From positions 1 to 64,000 of the forward strand of contig NW_024006382.1 of assembly GCF_014805625.2 (NCBI RefSeq): a DNA stretch of 64,000 nucleotides, written 5' to 3'. Origin of the DNA: Glossina fuscipes. Taxonomy: Eukaryota; Arthropoda; Insecta; Diptera; Glossinidae. The notes beneath the pieces were generated by a model. The model was not told the DNA's origin. It did no database searches and saw nothing but the letters and a program-made list of their open reading frames with translations. How positions within the stretch are numbered: position 1 is the first letter of the stretch; every line of letters starts with the position of its first letter. The translations under genes and the position numbers were made by a program. Below, one piece after another: positions 47,361 through 59,150 of this stretch.

Positions 47361-48145
47361 TAAAACTTTTTTATTTATGAATTTACTTATTAGGTCGGTT
47401 TGAGAAAGCGAGAGTGCTTTCGTTTACTTTCTTGCTTCTTGTTTGAGGAATATGACGAACAAAGAGGAAAATGCGACAAAGCAAAGGAAAATATATAATT
47501 AAAATGAATAGAAGATTCGAAATGAAAAGGCGGCAAACACACCCTTACGCGTGTAAGGCGTGCTTGTCGTACAACACATATCGCGACACATGTCTTTTCG
47601 TAATTTCGCGATACCTTTTGTTGGTTTTCGAATGAAAAAAGACGGAATATGCGTACTTCCTAGAACGTTTAACATATCATTTAAGTTCACACATAAGTCG
47701 CAGACAATAAATTACTTCTTACAATATTCTCGGCACATGTGCAAACTGAAACAATTATTGAAATTTCAATAGCAGTATGTCTTTAGTATTTATATTTAAG
47801 AAATAAAATCATTCGTCTTGATTAAAATGCGGAAGAGGAAAAAATTCAATATGTAAACCATTTTCTCAATCGAAAGAAGTAATAATAAGTATGTTTGATT
47901 TTGTTCTCATTCTCTGCAGCTGATTTTACTTCATTTTTCTCTATGCTTAAAAGTAAAGAGTAATAAAAAACAAACCACACTCAAGAATTTCTTTTCAGAT
48001 TTTATTAAGACATTTCCGTTGCTAGCTGATGATATTTTATTTCAAGTTATGAAGCCGGTAGTATATGTGTATGGCATATGGAATGCTTTCTTTTAATCGA
48101 AGTATGATCTCCTTCATTCTTTATATCCATCCCGCAAGAATGGCG
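47361..48145. other. Non-coding stretch with two inverted repeats
   Basis: It contains the hairpin CCTTAC-GCGT-GTAAGG at 47543-47558, and TATCGCGA (47579-47586) paired with TCGCGATA (47606-47613). No gene is seen. Confidence 0.5.
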
Positions 48146-48149
48146 GTGT

Positions 48150-48478
48150 GATTACTTTGTCAAAACGTTTGCAGCATCCGGCAGAAAACTTCAAAAACCT
48201 TATCAGTTATCAAAATTTGAATCGATCTAATCATGCCCATCTGTCCGTATGCGTACTAAATATTCTTTTGATCGCAAAAGTTAAGAAGTTTGAAAATTTC
48301 CGTACACAAGTTGTTGTTGAAAGTGAACAAAATCGGTCAAAGTCCTTGCTCACACGAACGAAGAATACCTTTCTTTTCGAAAATAGATAAAACGGTAAAT
48401 ATTTGCATTTCCATCTCCTATGGATTCGCCTACGTTATTTGCACAAAACAGAAAAGAGTTAACCACGCCCACTTAAGC
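48150..48478 (+). mobile_element. Family B repeat, first half
   Basis: 'ttgtcaaaacgtttgcagca', 'gcccatctgtccgtatgcg' and 'gttaaccacgcccactt' are the B first half. It stops where a family A copy begins. Confidence 0.6.
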
Positions 48479-48890
48479 ACATATTAAGTTTGTAAGGATG
48501 TAAACAACATTACGAAAGATTTGAGATAGATCCACCTTTTATTGTAGAGCTCAGCTCACAATCATTTCCTGAATCGATCTAAGCTTGTCTGTCCCTCAGC
48601 CTATATATCTCGCTTGTGCTCAACCTACATGACGTAATTTTTGTTACATTTTTATGAAATTTGATACACTGGAGTATTTTGGTTCCAGGAAAAAGGCTTC
48701 TTTGGAGTGGGCCACTTCCTCGAATATTTTCCCTATAATGACGTATTTTGGAAAGTAGATAACTGCAGAATGGTGTAGAGTATTTGATGGTGGGCGTTGC
48801 TACACTATAGTGTTTTCACTTGCTTTAATGGAAATATTGTGAGTAAAAAAGCTTCGGCCAAAGTCGAATATAACTGTCTTACTTGTTACC
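48478..48890 (+). mobile_element. Family A repeat abutting family B
   Basis: 'gcacatattaagtttgtaag', 'gagatagatccacctttta', 'gaatcgatctaagcttgtct', 'gatggtgggcgttgctacac' and 'actatagtgttttcacttgc' are present in order. The junction with the B half at 48478 has no spacer, so A probably inserted into B and the B second half is lost. Confidence 0.65.
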
Positions 48891-49815
48891 TTATCAGAGT
48901 CGTAACTTTATCATTTTATATAAGAAATGCTTTTAAAGCTTTTTGCTTTTGTTAACATTTCTCTACTTCTAATATAAAAACAAAAATTCTTTAAACTCTG
49001 TATTTAATTTTAAATTTCTTAAGTGATTTTTGTCTAAGATGCGGAAAACAAAAGAATTCGAATTTCTTAGAATCTACGCAAAGAATTATCACAAAATTTT
49101 TTACTTTAGTAAAACCAACTTTCTTGAAAGAAAGAAAAATATTTGGCAAAGAAATAATTGAAATTTTAACAAATGCAGAAAAGTTTTTAAAAATCACTTA
49201 TTTACTGACGTTTTCTCATTTAAAGGGAAATTCGTTAATGAAATGGGTTCACCCTTTTTTAGAAACTTTCTTAGCGTAATGTTGGCAATCGTTTTTTAAT
49301 CTTTCCCATGTGATCCGCATGCTTAGATATTTGGTTTTCTAGCATCAAATTGTAAAGTGAAATCGAGAAACTAAAGTTTTGTTGTACTATTGTTTTTGTG
49401 CTTTTCTCAACTCGGCAGTGTTTGTACTTATACCTAACTAAGTATCTACCTTCTTCTAATTATTAACCAGTTAACTGTCTGTGGTCATCATGAAAAAAGT
49501 ACAGCATTTTGTACTATGACGAGTATCGTTGTCATGATCCATCCTTGTTGGACCTTGCCGGATTTATAAATGTATATTTGCCATAACAATGTTTTGAAAA
49601 AGCCGTTTCATTACAACCTAATTTTACGTTACACATACTTTGTGAATGACGAGTTTACTCGTCACCGTTGAATTTTTGCGACGTAAGTCAAATGCTCATT
49701 TTCTAATAAAGTCGATACAGTTAACTGATTAATTAAAGCCTTTTCCAAGAGGTAGGCGTTCGCCACATAATCTAATCTGATTATATCACTTGCTACAATT
49801 CAGTAAAAGAGACAT
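48891..49815. other. Non-coding stretch
   Basis: AT-rich; no supported feature. Confidence 0.5.
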
Positions 49816-49818
49816 TTT

Positions 49819-50080
49819 ATTACACTCTACACCACTTGTGATACAAGCGCATATTAAGCTTGTCGACATGTATAGAACACTCAGAAGAGCTTGAGAAAGA
49901 CTCGGTCTTTTATTACACCCAGCGATTTGTGAATCGATCTAGACTAGTCTATCTGCCCATTTCCCATATGAAGCCTTGTTTTGAAAACATATTACATGAA
50001 TAAAAGTATTAAGCAAAGTTCTGTAAGGTATTTAATGGTGGGCCAAATCCCTCTGTATTGTGTTTAGATTAACTGTTCTC
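49819..50080 (+). mobile_element. Family A repeat, GTCY tract deleted
   Basis: 'cactctacaccacttgtgat', 'catattaagcttgtcg' and 'ttttattacacccagcgat' lead to 'cccatatgaagccttgtttt' after an internal deletion, then 'gtatttaatggtgggcc'. Confidence 0.6.
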
Positions 50081-50331
50081 CAATTTATGTTAAAAGAGTT
50101 GTTCACGGGAATTTTTCCTCGTTTCATTCCTTGCCATCGTCGTTCATACACCAATACAACACACACCGTGGCTGGTTAGTCAATAAAACACGCCATTCTA
50201 TGCTGTGTCTCTAACAAGCATTCAATACAGTTATGGTTTTAAATAAATTATATATTTATGATTTAGTTGTTGTTAGCACAGATGCTGGTTTTAATTTAAC
50301 ATAAAATTTTCATAACTCATGAGTGAGTTAC

Positions 50332-50349
50332 ATTCGTTACGTAACGAAT
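50332..50349. promoter_or_regulatory. 18-bp palindrome with PAR-bZIP-type site
   Basis: ATTCGTTACGTAACGAAT is a perfect 18-bp palindrome. Its core GTTACGTAAC equals the E4BP4/Vrille/Pdp1 consensus RTTAYGTAAY. Function is not shown. Confidence 0.35.
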
Positions 50350-51039
50350 TCATTCATTCTCGACAAGCCCAGATATTTGTTTGAATGAAAGTTGACTTTC
50401 GCTTTTGTGTTCACCCGTTTTTGCCAAACAATAACGAAAGCTACATTTTTCATTCGAAACTCGCCCCATCGATCTTCAGAGATAATATCTTCTTTGTATT
50501 TTTAATAACGCGTCAGCATAGATAAATAGTTTCCTAAGTAGCAAGTAACTCCATATTGTTATTAAATTCATTGCCTACTTTTCGAGGGTACACGAAATTG
50601 ATAAAGATGAAGACGATTTTAATATTTCTCGCCAAATGTATCAAAAGAAACGAAGAAGTCTGTATAACTTCATTCTTGTAATAGAATGAAGACTAGAAAC
50701 CGATCATTTTAAAAGTGACTTAAGTCAGTTTACTTGAACATTCATATTCACATGTGATGTCTAATGCATTTAAAAAAATATATGTGTGCATATAATAATC
50801 ATATAAAGGAATTGTATATATTATCGCATGATAGTTTTAAGCACTTCCGTGGAGGGATTAAGTGAACTTATATCAGTTTCAATATAAACGGCTTTTATGT
50901 GAGAGGTTTTGCTATTTATTGCATATAATAATATTTTTCAACATAAAAGTTTATGTAAAATAAGATATAAAATGAAATATTTTAGTAACGAACATGATTA
51001 ACAAGAGGAACGTATTGTGTAACAACACGTATGTAAACA

Positions 51040-51041
<2 letters not shown>

Positions 51042-51074
<33 letters not shown>
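51042..51074. repeat. (AC)16 microsatellite
   Basis: A pure AC run. Confidence 0.95.
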
Positions 51075-51075
<1 letters not shown>

Positions 51076-51559
51076 TCTTTCTTTCACTACTATATTAGAT
51101 TATTTATAAGCTTAGGATAGTCAAGCTCTCTCAAATCTCTTAAAAATTTTTACAGATAAATTGCTTTAATAAAATTCTTTTAATTGAAACTAGAATACCT
51201 CCTTACTGTTATTGTGTCTAAAGGGATATTATCATTCTAGAGCGTTCGAAAAAATAGTCAGTGTAAGACCCTACACAAATTGTAGTAGTTTCGAAAAGTA
51301 AGAACCCATGTGAACTTTAGTGGTAAGGGGCGAGCCGTTAGAAATGGAACGAGGCGGTGCGTGACGTCGTCTTTGAGAATTTATCAACTGAGGAAAGGAT
51401 AATAAAACAAAAAGTATGAAGAACGGAGACATTAATAAGCGGCTTGCACCCGTTCCGATATAATTCTTTCATTATTCAAAAGAAGTATCGTTGATTAGTG
51501 ATACCGTCTCGATTTCTCCTTTTTTGTGGAAAATTGATACAAAGTTGAATTTTAAAACA

Positions 51560-52215
51560 AGCAAGTAAGAAAATTATATTCGGTTGTGATCGAATCTTTT
51601 ATACCCATCATCGTTATCCTAAAAAAGACAAAAAAAAACTAAGAGAGCTAAATTTTCATACGCAATAGCAAGGAGTGGGCGTGGCTGATCTTTTCTATTT
51701 ACAAAATAAAGAATTTATGTACTTTATGGGCGCTTTCAAGCTTGTTTCTGATCCTTATAAAAGTATTGAAAAAAAATAAAATTGCGATACATTATTATAT
51801 TGGTCGAAGTCAACTTTCTTGTGAAGTTACTGCAGCATCGGCCATATAGTATGCGTTCAAAATTTTGTACTTTTATTTGCTATAGTTGATGAGTAGTAAC
51901 CAGAAACCAATTTTTTTTTCCTTTTGAAGAATAGAAATGTTCTCAATTTGCGTGGCGTTGCGGGCGTGTCCTTCGACCGGTTCGGCGCACTTTCAATTTT
52001 GTGTACAAGAAATGTCGATATTTTTGTTAAATTTGAAATCAATAGCTTTATTCTTGCTTCGAAGACAATCTTCAGGCGGACATGCTTAGATCGATTCAGA
52101 ATTTAATGCGTATTAAGAATACTTTTTGGGGTCTCTGATTGGGGCTGGAGGAGTAAGGATCCATTGGTATGATATAACATTTTGGGCGTTGCAAACGTTT
52201 TGAAAAATGAATCAA
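51560..52215 (-). mobile_element. Family B repeat, near full length
   Basis: It begins 'aagcaagtaagaaaattat', then a hairpin at 51578-51595 (six Watson-Crick pairs plus G:T), 'ttttatacccatcatcg', 'gagtgggcgtggctga' and 'gttgcgggcgtgtccttcg'. The GACR tract is reduced to 'aggcggaca' at 52075-52083. It ends 'ttgggcgttgcaaacg'. Confidence 0.7.
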
Positions 52216-52370
52216 TAAACAGATGTTATTCATAAAATTGAAAAAAATAAAAATTTAATTTCGTCGCCACTTAATTCAATATTACAGCCGCTAAGCATGG
52301 TTTGTGTTGGATAAGTAAGCATTTGAGCAGTTTCGATTAAAGTGTAGAAAGTGTTGCGAATTAAAAGCGC

Positions 52371-52415
<45 letters not shown>

Positions 52416-54230
52416 GAAAAGAAGGTCTCAGCGGGATGAATGCCCATTCTTTTGATTGTATGCATTATATTAATCTTAGGCCGTTGTATTCTTCTTACAA
52501 GCAGCAGTAAGACTTGACTTTTTAACTTTGATTGGAATTACAGTTTTAAACCTGAGATTCTCACTTTATGGAGAATATATGTCCACTCCGTATATTTTAA
52601 TCTGAATGAAGAGCGTTGTTACGTTACCGTTACTAGTTGCCGCAATCGAAGATGTGACTGATGCATAAGTATGGCTCTCTGTTAGCAATAAATCTTTTCT
52701 TAATTTTAAGTTTATCAAGCTTAATACTTTGTAGAGAGCCTATAAATCTATGCATATAAATGATTTTGAAAAAAAAAGAGAAAGAAAAAATTAAAAAGTT
52801 TAGCTTCGTTCTACACATCCCAATCCCGCAGATAGTATGGTCTGGGAAATTTTGTTGATTAAACTTTTAACTGCGATAATTAAATTATTTATATGCGCAT
52901 AAAAAGCGAACGACAATAAACTCATGCATTTATTATAACGGTCCATGCATATGTGTTTACGAGATTTTCATAGCGTTAGATATAATTGAAATATTATATA
53001 TATAATGAGGTATTTAAATGCACATGAATAGCAGAGTTATCAAGCGCAAGCACTTGAGTGATTTTTGTTTGTTTTCTTTTTTTTAATATTAATTTTAACA
53101 CCTCCGACATTTTATTAAATTTAGCCAGAGCGAAAATTTGATAGATTTGTTACTGTAGACCATTGCATGCATATAATTTTTCTTTTTGTTTCTTTTTTTT
53201 TTTGCCCTGTTTTTATCGCATTACATTGTAAAATTTGTAATTGAATTACGTATAAACTTTAAAATCTATCGCATATCCATACGTACACGTAGACAGATAT
53301 AAATAAACCACGAATCTATGTAAACTAAACCCTTTAGAGAATAAAATGTTAGTCGCTCTTGTTGAAATTGCTTAAATGCTTTATTACAAGTTTATTTCGA
53401 ATGTTTCGAAAAGCAATTACCGCAGCAGATATGTTAAGTATTTCAACTGGGTTGCCTTCTGCAAATAACTAAAATTATCTGTTCGCTCCAACCTGAGAAA
53501 TACAATGAAGCCTTCTCTTGTCCCTCTCGTCCGTTACTTCCAAATGAGTTCATGGCCTCTATATTGATCTATTTTCCCTTAAATCATCAGCACTTAATTT
53601 CTTACCCCCTTTTTCCCAGTAGGTGGTAATAAGGCCACAAGTTAGTTAAATTGGGCTCATTAGCCTTTATATCTACAATTGCCAATAAATGATTAGAACA
53701 TTGGAAAATGATAGAGTGCCGCTCTTATGGGAGAATTTTGTCATTATGTAGACAGATGCACACGCCCTCAATATTAGCACATTTTACATGCATTGCATTC
53801 GCTTAATATGTTTGAATTAGAAACTCGTATATTTTTGTGCAAAATCAACAACAACAAAAACAACAACAATAATAACATATCCATAAATTAATTGTACATA
53901 AATATGTACATAATTATTTCGAAATACGTTTAAAAAACTAGAAAAATATTAAGTTCAGGAATAAAAAAAAGCATCAATTAGTTGGAAAAGTTAAGTAAAA
54001 TGAATTTTGATATTTAAAGAGTACAGCACTTTTTCGCTTGAGACAAAAAAAAAAAAACCATTTGTATATTCGTTACCAACAGACGCTGCGTATGTGAGAT
54101 ATGATTTTTATAGTCCTCACTTTTTCTAATTAGGACTTTTGCGTGGATGTACGCAAACGCGAGCAGGATTTCAAGTGGACCGGCTCCCTATTGCACCAAT
54201 CGATTTAGAATTATTTCCAGCAATAATTTA
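52216..54230. other. Non-coding stretch
   Basis: No supported gene. It contains (CT)20 at 52374-52413 and a CAA-rich patch at 53847-53877. Confidence 0.5.
52374..52413. repeat. (CT)20 microsatellite
   Basis: A pure CT/GA run of about 40 bases. Such runs are also targets of GAGA factor in flies. Confidence 0.95.
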
Positions 54231-54234
54231 GGTT

Positions 54235-54430
54235 GAAGTACCACCCAACCAAGGGGATAAGAGTTGCGACTGCCGCCAAATCGGTGTTCTCGGGTTCGAT
54301 CCCAAGTGCGTTATATTGTAAACTTTCAACCTTCCTGTTGCTTCTGACCGATGTTCTCCTCTATTATATAGTTCGTCTTAAAAAAAGATTCTGGGATAGA
54401 CTCTCTTGCCTTAATTTAAGCTGAACTAAC
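54235..54430 (+). mobile_element. tRNA-derived SINE-like copy, best B box
   Basis: A perfect pol III B box GGTTCGATCCC lies at 54294-54304, preceded by 'ggataagagttgcgactg' as in a tRNA D-arm to anticodon region. It is the first of three related heads in tandem. Confidence 0.5.
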
Positions 54431-54660
54431 GCGTAGCCTATGAAATTAGACTGGCAATTGCCGCCAAGTCGGCGTTCGTCTCTCGTTCAAATCTGAGTGC
54501 GATAGATCATGCCTCTATATGTTAACTCAGAGTTAATTTCGCTTGTTAAGAAATTAGGGCCTAAAATATTGTAAAGTGTTCACTAGGAACTTTGTTGTTG
54601 CTTCTATGTTCTTCTTTTTAATGTGATAAGTGAAGAAGTCTTTAATCTTCAGAAAAAGTG
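54431..54660 (+). mobile_element. tRNA-derived SINE-like copy
   Basis: It opens 'acgcgtagcc', carries B box GTTCAAATC at 54485-54493 followed by 'tgagtgcgatag', and shares 'ttgttgcttct' with the copy before it. Confidence 0.5.
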
Positions 54661-54774
54661 GTGCCAGATACTTTGAATGGACATTATAGCGAGGAGGAGT
54701 TGAAATGGACCCAACTCCTATTACTCCCATCGATTTGAAATCGTTTCCTGCATTACTTTACTTTCCTGCATTAT

Positions 54775-54875
54775 ATTACGTAGCCTGGAATAAAACTCGT
54801 GGCTGTCGCCAAGTTGGTGTTTACCGGTTGTAATCTTAGTGCGGTGGACGATGGCTTGTAGCGCTTTGCAATAGA
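54775..54875 (+). mobile_element. tRNA-derived SINE-like copy, 3'-truncated
   Basis: 'acgtagcctgg', 'gtcgccaagttggtgttt' and 'cttagtgcggtggacgatgg' match the other heads. The B box is mutated (GTTGTAATC). Confidence 0.45.
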
Positions 54876-54879
54876 GTTT

Positions 54880-55430
54880 GTTAGATAAACAAGTAAATAT
54901 ATTAAGCCCGTCTGTCGCTGTGTCTCATGTTTACCTTGTGTACTTTTCGGTCCAATCGAAACGTTATCATTTTCGAGATATTTTGATAAAAATGATGTTG
55001 ACTTTGAAATGGTTGGGCCTAAAAACAAACCTTATCGAAAATAGTTTGAATCGCCTCATTTTTATGATCACTCCCCCTCTTCCAACATAAATCGGTTAAA
55101 AGGGATATTTTTCGAGTATCGAATGAATACGAAAAATTTGGATGGGATGGAGTCATTTTTTAAAAGTCCTGCTATAAGGTAGTATAATGTGAGATCTGAT
55201 TTTTAGGATTTGATAAGCAAAATATAGAAGCAAGCTCTTTGGGAAAGATATTAATTTCATTAAATTTGGATTTCGTCGACTCACGTCCTAATCTCTTCTC
55301 TTTCATATAAAATTTTTCCATTTGTCGCTTTTAAGCGGCTAAATTTACTTTTGATAAGTAATAGGTGAAGTGATGGATGGCATATTATGGTCAGCCTTGC
55401 CCGACTGTAACGTTTGTTACTCATTTGTTA
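54880..55430 (+). mobile_element. Family A long form, internally shortened
   Basis: 'atattaagcccgtctgtcgc', 'ttcgagatattttgataaaa' and an extension resembling the 34.6 and 62.0 kb copies lead to the terminus 'gtcagccttgcccgactgt', in which 'agcc-ttg-cccgact' retains part of a hairpin. Confidence 0.5.
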
Positions 55431-56130
55431 TGCTTTTTTTATTCTTCTATTTTTTGTTGTTTCTTCCTTTTTTTTTTTGTTTGAAATGAAGTTAAAAATT
55501 CCACTAGAAACTTTATTTGCACTGTCAGTTGCAATACGTCGTTCCACCAAAAAAATGTTTACATTTTTGTTTTAAATTTTTTTCTCTTTCTCTTTTTATT
55601 TTTGTTTTTTCTTTTTTTTTTGAAATTTAAATAACCTCGCGGTGCTAACCTTCAGTACTTACGGCCTTAGAAAAGAAAGAAGGGAGTTTAAAAATGAACA
55701 AAAAAAATATTTTTTCCGGTTGTAAAACAATTCGTTTCCAGCTTAGTGCTAACACTAACTTTAACAGTACTAGGCAAGGTATGCATGTCCGCATAAACGC
55801 AGATCTAAATATGAAACAAACTTTGATAACATCAGAGAGAATAGTTTCCGCAAACTGTCTGTTTGTTTTTCCTTTCATACATTTTGCTGCAGTAGTGAAA
55901 ATTTAATCAGTTGTTGACTTGACAAGAAAGCAAATAAAAAAGAAGAAGAACAAGAAGAAGAAAAAAAAGGGCAATACATTTACATTAAATAGTTAAAGTT
56001 TTTATAGCCACCACAGCAGTTCAAAGAAAGGCAAAGCTATCATAAGTTCATTATTTAGTAGGAGAGGTCTCGAATAATTTTGTCAATTTTTCGCTTCGTA
56101 ACTGCTGGAAATACTTCACCTTTTTACATC
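55431..56130. other. Non-coding stretch
   Basis: T-rich runs (55464-55476, 55608-55620) and AAG-rich DNA (55938-55970). No gene. Confidence 0.5.
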
Positions 56131-56136
56131 TTTAAC

Positions 56137-56505
56137 TAGCATGAAATTCCAAGCTGTTCGAAAATGCGATAGCTTTCTTCAACGTCCGCGCTGAGCTACA
56201 TTTGTCTTCCTATTATTATCAACTCTTTGTGGTCGTCCTCTTTACTTGTCTGTCCATCCGTCTGAACATCTTTTCATTTGTTCATCCGCTTGTCCGTCTA
56301 ACGGTCTTCCTATTTATAACTACCATGAAATTTAAAGTTTTTCGACGATGCGATCGCTTGCTTCTAATCTTTCCGCTGAGTTCTATCTCTTTGCCAGCAA
56401 ATCTGTTTCCCATTTTACTTGTGTGTATTCGTCTATCGTCTTTCTATCTCCTCATCCGTTGTTCTGGTCGAGTGTCTGTCCGTCTAATTATCTTTCTATT
56501 TATTC
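56137..56505 (+). repeat. 184-bp GTCY-rich tandem duplication
   Basis: Two imperfect units start at 56141 and 56325 ('atgaaattccaagctgttcg' and 'atgaaatttaaagtttttcg'). Each continues with 'gatgcgat/aatgcgat', a pyrimidine-rich block and GTCY-type motifs. The low purine content removes stop codons and creates an artificial 180-codon frame. Confidence 0.6.
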
Positions 56506-56544
56506 ACCCGTCTGTCTATGGAATTATTTGTCTCTGTTTCGTAT

Positions 56545-56700
56545 TCGTATTTAAACTCAATTGTCACAGTCATCTCAACTCAATGGGCGTGAGTTCAAAT
56601 CTCAAGTGCGGTAAAGTTTTCAATATAAGGCCGGTAGCTTCAGATGCTGGTGCTTTAAAATTTTTAGTCTTGGAATTTATTTCTCTGGCCACATTAATTA
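56545..56700 (+). mobile_element. SINE-like copy
   Basis: B box GTTCAAATC at 56593-56601 is followed by 'tcaagtgcgg'. The 3' part 'ttcagatgctggtgctttaa' matches the copy at 43.42 kb. Confidence 0.4.
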
Positions 56701-59150
56701 TAATAATAGTAATTATAATAAAGAAGGAACTGTATACAGTTTAAAATGAATCTTATAAGATCTGTGTTAACATTAAAGGTCCCTTTACACGACCGTAGCA
56801 ATCGTGTATCTTATAAAAGGTATCGCATGTATTTTAAATCACAGTTTTCTATGGTTTGGCTGCTCTTTATGCAAATTGAGAGCCTTATATTAACACGATC
56901 GATATATGTTTTCCTGTTAACCTTTTCGGCCGATTTAACTAATTTCCTTTCCTACTATGGATCGATATTCTTTTGAAAAAGAAATATTCTTAATAATGTT
57001 TCCCAATAGATGGTTCCAGCTTTTTAAACTCCAAAATTGAAGTGACCAGAGTAAAATCAAAATTCTGGGGATTTTATTCTATCCAAAATTTTAAGATAAC
57101 TACACAGACGTGCCCTACTAATTGAGGTTCGCTATCGTAATGCTGATCGGCTATGTATATAACATAGGTAAGTTTAGGAACTTGAACGACAAACGTTAGA
57201 GTCTTTAAATTGGTTTAAAATATCAGTGAGTTGTGGAGCTATTCTGGCTGAAGCTGAAAAATGCCAGAAGAATTTTTTACAATTTTAAGGAAAAAGGTGT
57301 CCAAAATTCGACTTGAGATAAATCTTTTTTTGCTTTCGTTTGCTTTCAGGAAGAAATTTCTAAACATTTTAAAGTAAATCAAAGTTGACGTTCGCATTAA
57401 GGGAAAAGGAAAGTAAATTGTTTACCTACAAGTAATCGATCGATAATGCCGGTGACATATATTAGTGATATCTGAGTACAAGAGGAAGTTGCTGTCACAA
57501 TTTAAAAATATCTTTGAGACAAGGATTAATATATTATCTAGCTCGTGGTAATTTACTTATATGTTTTTGATGTAAAGATTTTTTCTTTTTTTTGACCATT
57601 CGATTATATTAAAAGAAATGAACTCAAAAGATGTTATTTCCCAAGCTTGATGGAGATCGCTGTTTGTAATCATAATTAATGCAATAAAATAAGCTCAAAG
57701 GATTTTGGTTAATTTGAGTATTCCACATGAGTTAATTCATAGCATATTAAACGCTACTTCATAGCATATTAAACTCTACTGTAAGTCTAGTGTAAATGCT
57801 ATCTAAACTGAACCTATGTATTTTTGTTTGTTTGTATCGTATTGAGCACATCTACTCGCAAACATGTATGTATGTAGATAAATGTACATGAATATTTTAT
57901 ATATATATGCATTATTGCATGTACACATATATTTTAGAAAATTTTAACTGTAATTTTCATATAAACACACCACAGCACATACCATGCGGATGAGTCATAT
58001 GAAAATATCAATAATTGACCCAATTTCTAGTCAAATCTAGTCAAGTGTATAAATATGAGTTTAATGAAATCAACATAATCACAATGAACAGTTTGCTCTA
58101 CTGGCACTTCGTTGTCTATTACGATGCAATATATGAATGAATGTAAGCGGCAACAATAATAACAATAAAGGGAATTACTTTGAACATATGATAAAAGCAT
58201 AATAACTGAGTGGTGATCAGGTAGGTGTTGGGAAAAAAAAAGAACATTTTTTTTTACTTCTTGTTATTTTCCTCTTTTTTTTTCCTATAAACTACTCAAG
58301 TGTCTATTGCCTTCGTTACTTGTCAACTTGATTCTCAGTTATATAGAGAGTATCGACTAACAAGCATACTGGCTGACGATTTTCCACGAGGAAAATATTT
58401 TTAGTGATATAATAGTGATGAAGATTGCTTTGACGAGAGTTATGAAGATGACAGTTGTGTGCTTGTTAAGATAGGCAAGCAGAAAGAAAATTTTATAAAT
58501 ACCTATAGACATACGCAGAGATGACAAGAAATTTTCTAATTCACCGAACATAGAAAGAACACAAGGGAAAAAGCAATTTTATTACATATTAATTAGACCG
58601 AGATACCGATTAGGTTAACGTTAAGGCGCTTGGTATAACGAAATAAAGCATATTTAAAAAAAAAAATTACATTCTCCATGCGAAATTCAAATATTCCATT
58701 TATTAAGAATTAATATTTTTCCAAATATGGGCATAAAGATTTCAAATTAAGACATAGGTCCGTTCTGGCTCCATTTCTTGGCAGCTATTATTGCAACCAT
58801 TAGTCCTGCGTGTACATGTGCATATACATTAATGTATACATTTATATTATTATTTATTTTGAAAAGGCGTTATATGCATGAATACCTACCGCCTGCATGC
58901 ATTCGATTTCTAAACGTATTGGTGTTCGGAAGCGCGCAAACTCGATATATCCTTGTGTCAACATCAAATGATTGATTTGAAATTTTTTCATAGAGACTTC
59001 TCTTAATTCGTCGATCAATAAGTTCCGGGACTTCTCCATTTTCTTTTATCTATCATAAAAGAATTTCAACCATTCTTAAAACATGTTACTCCTTAAACCA
59101 TACCTATTAAAATTTCACATCATCTTGATCATTTTTGGCCAAGAAGCGCA
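56701..59150. other. Non-coding stretch
   Basis: No supported gene. A 22-bp tandem duplication lies at 57736-57779. Confidence 0.5.

Larger units (their letters stand above)
50081..51555. other. Non-coding stretch
   Basis: No gene. It holds a perfect palindrome at 50332-50349 and an (AC)n run at 51042-51074. Confidence 0.5.

Noticed and set aside
56202..56744. A 180-codon plus-strand open frame, the longest in the window
   Set aside because: It lies across a pyrimidine-rich tandem duplication and a SINE-like copy. The peptide is Phe/Leu/Ile/Ser-rich with no domain, as expected when stops are depleted by composition.
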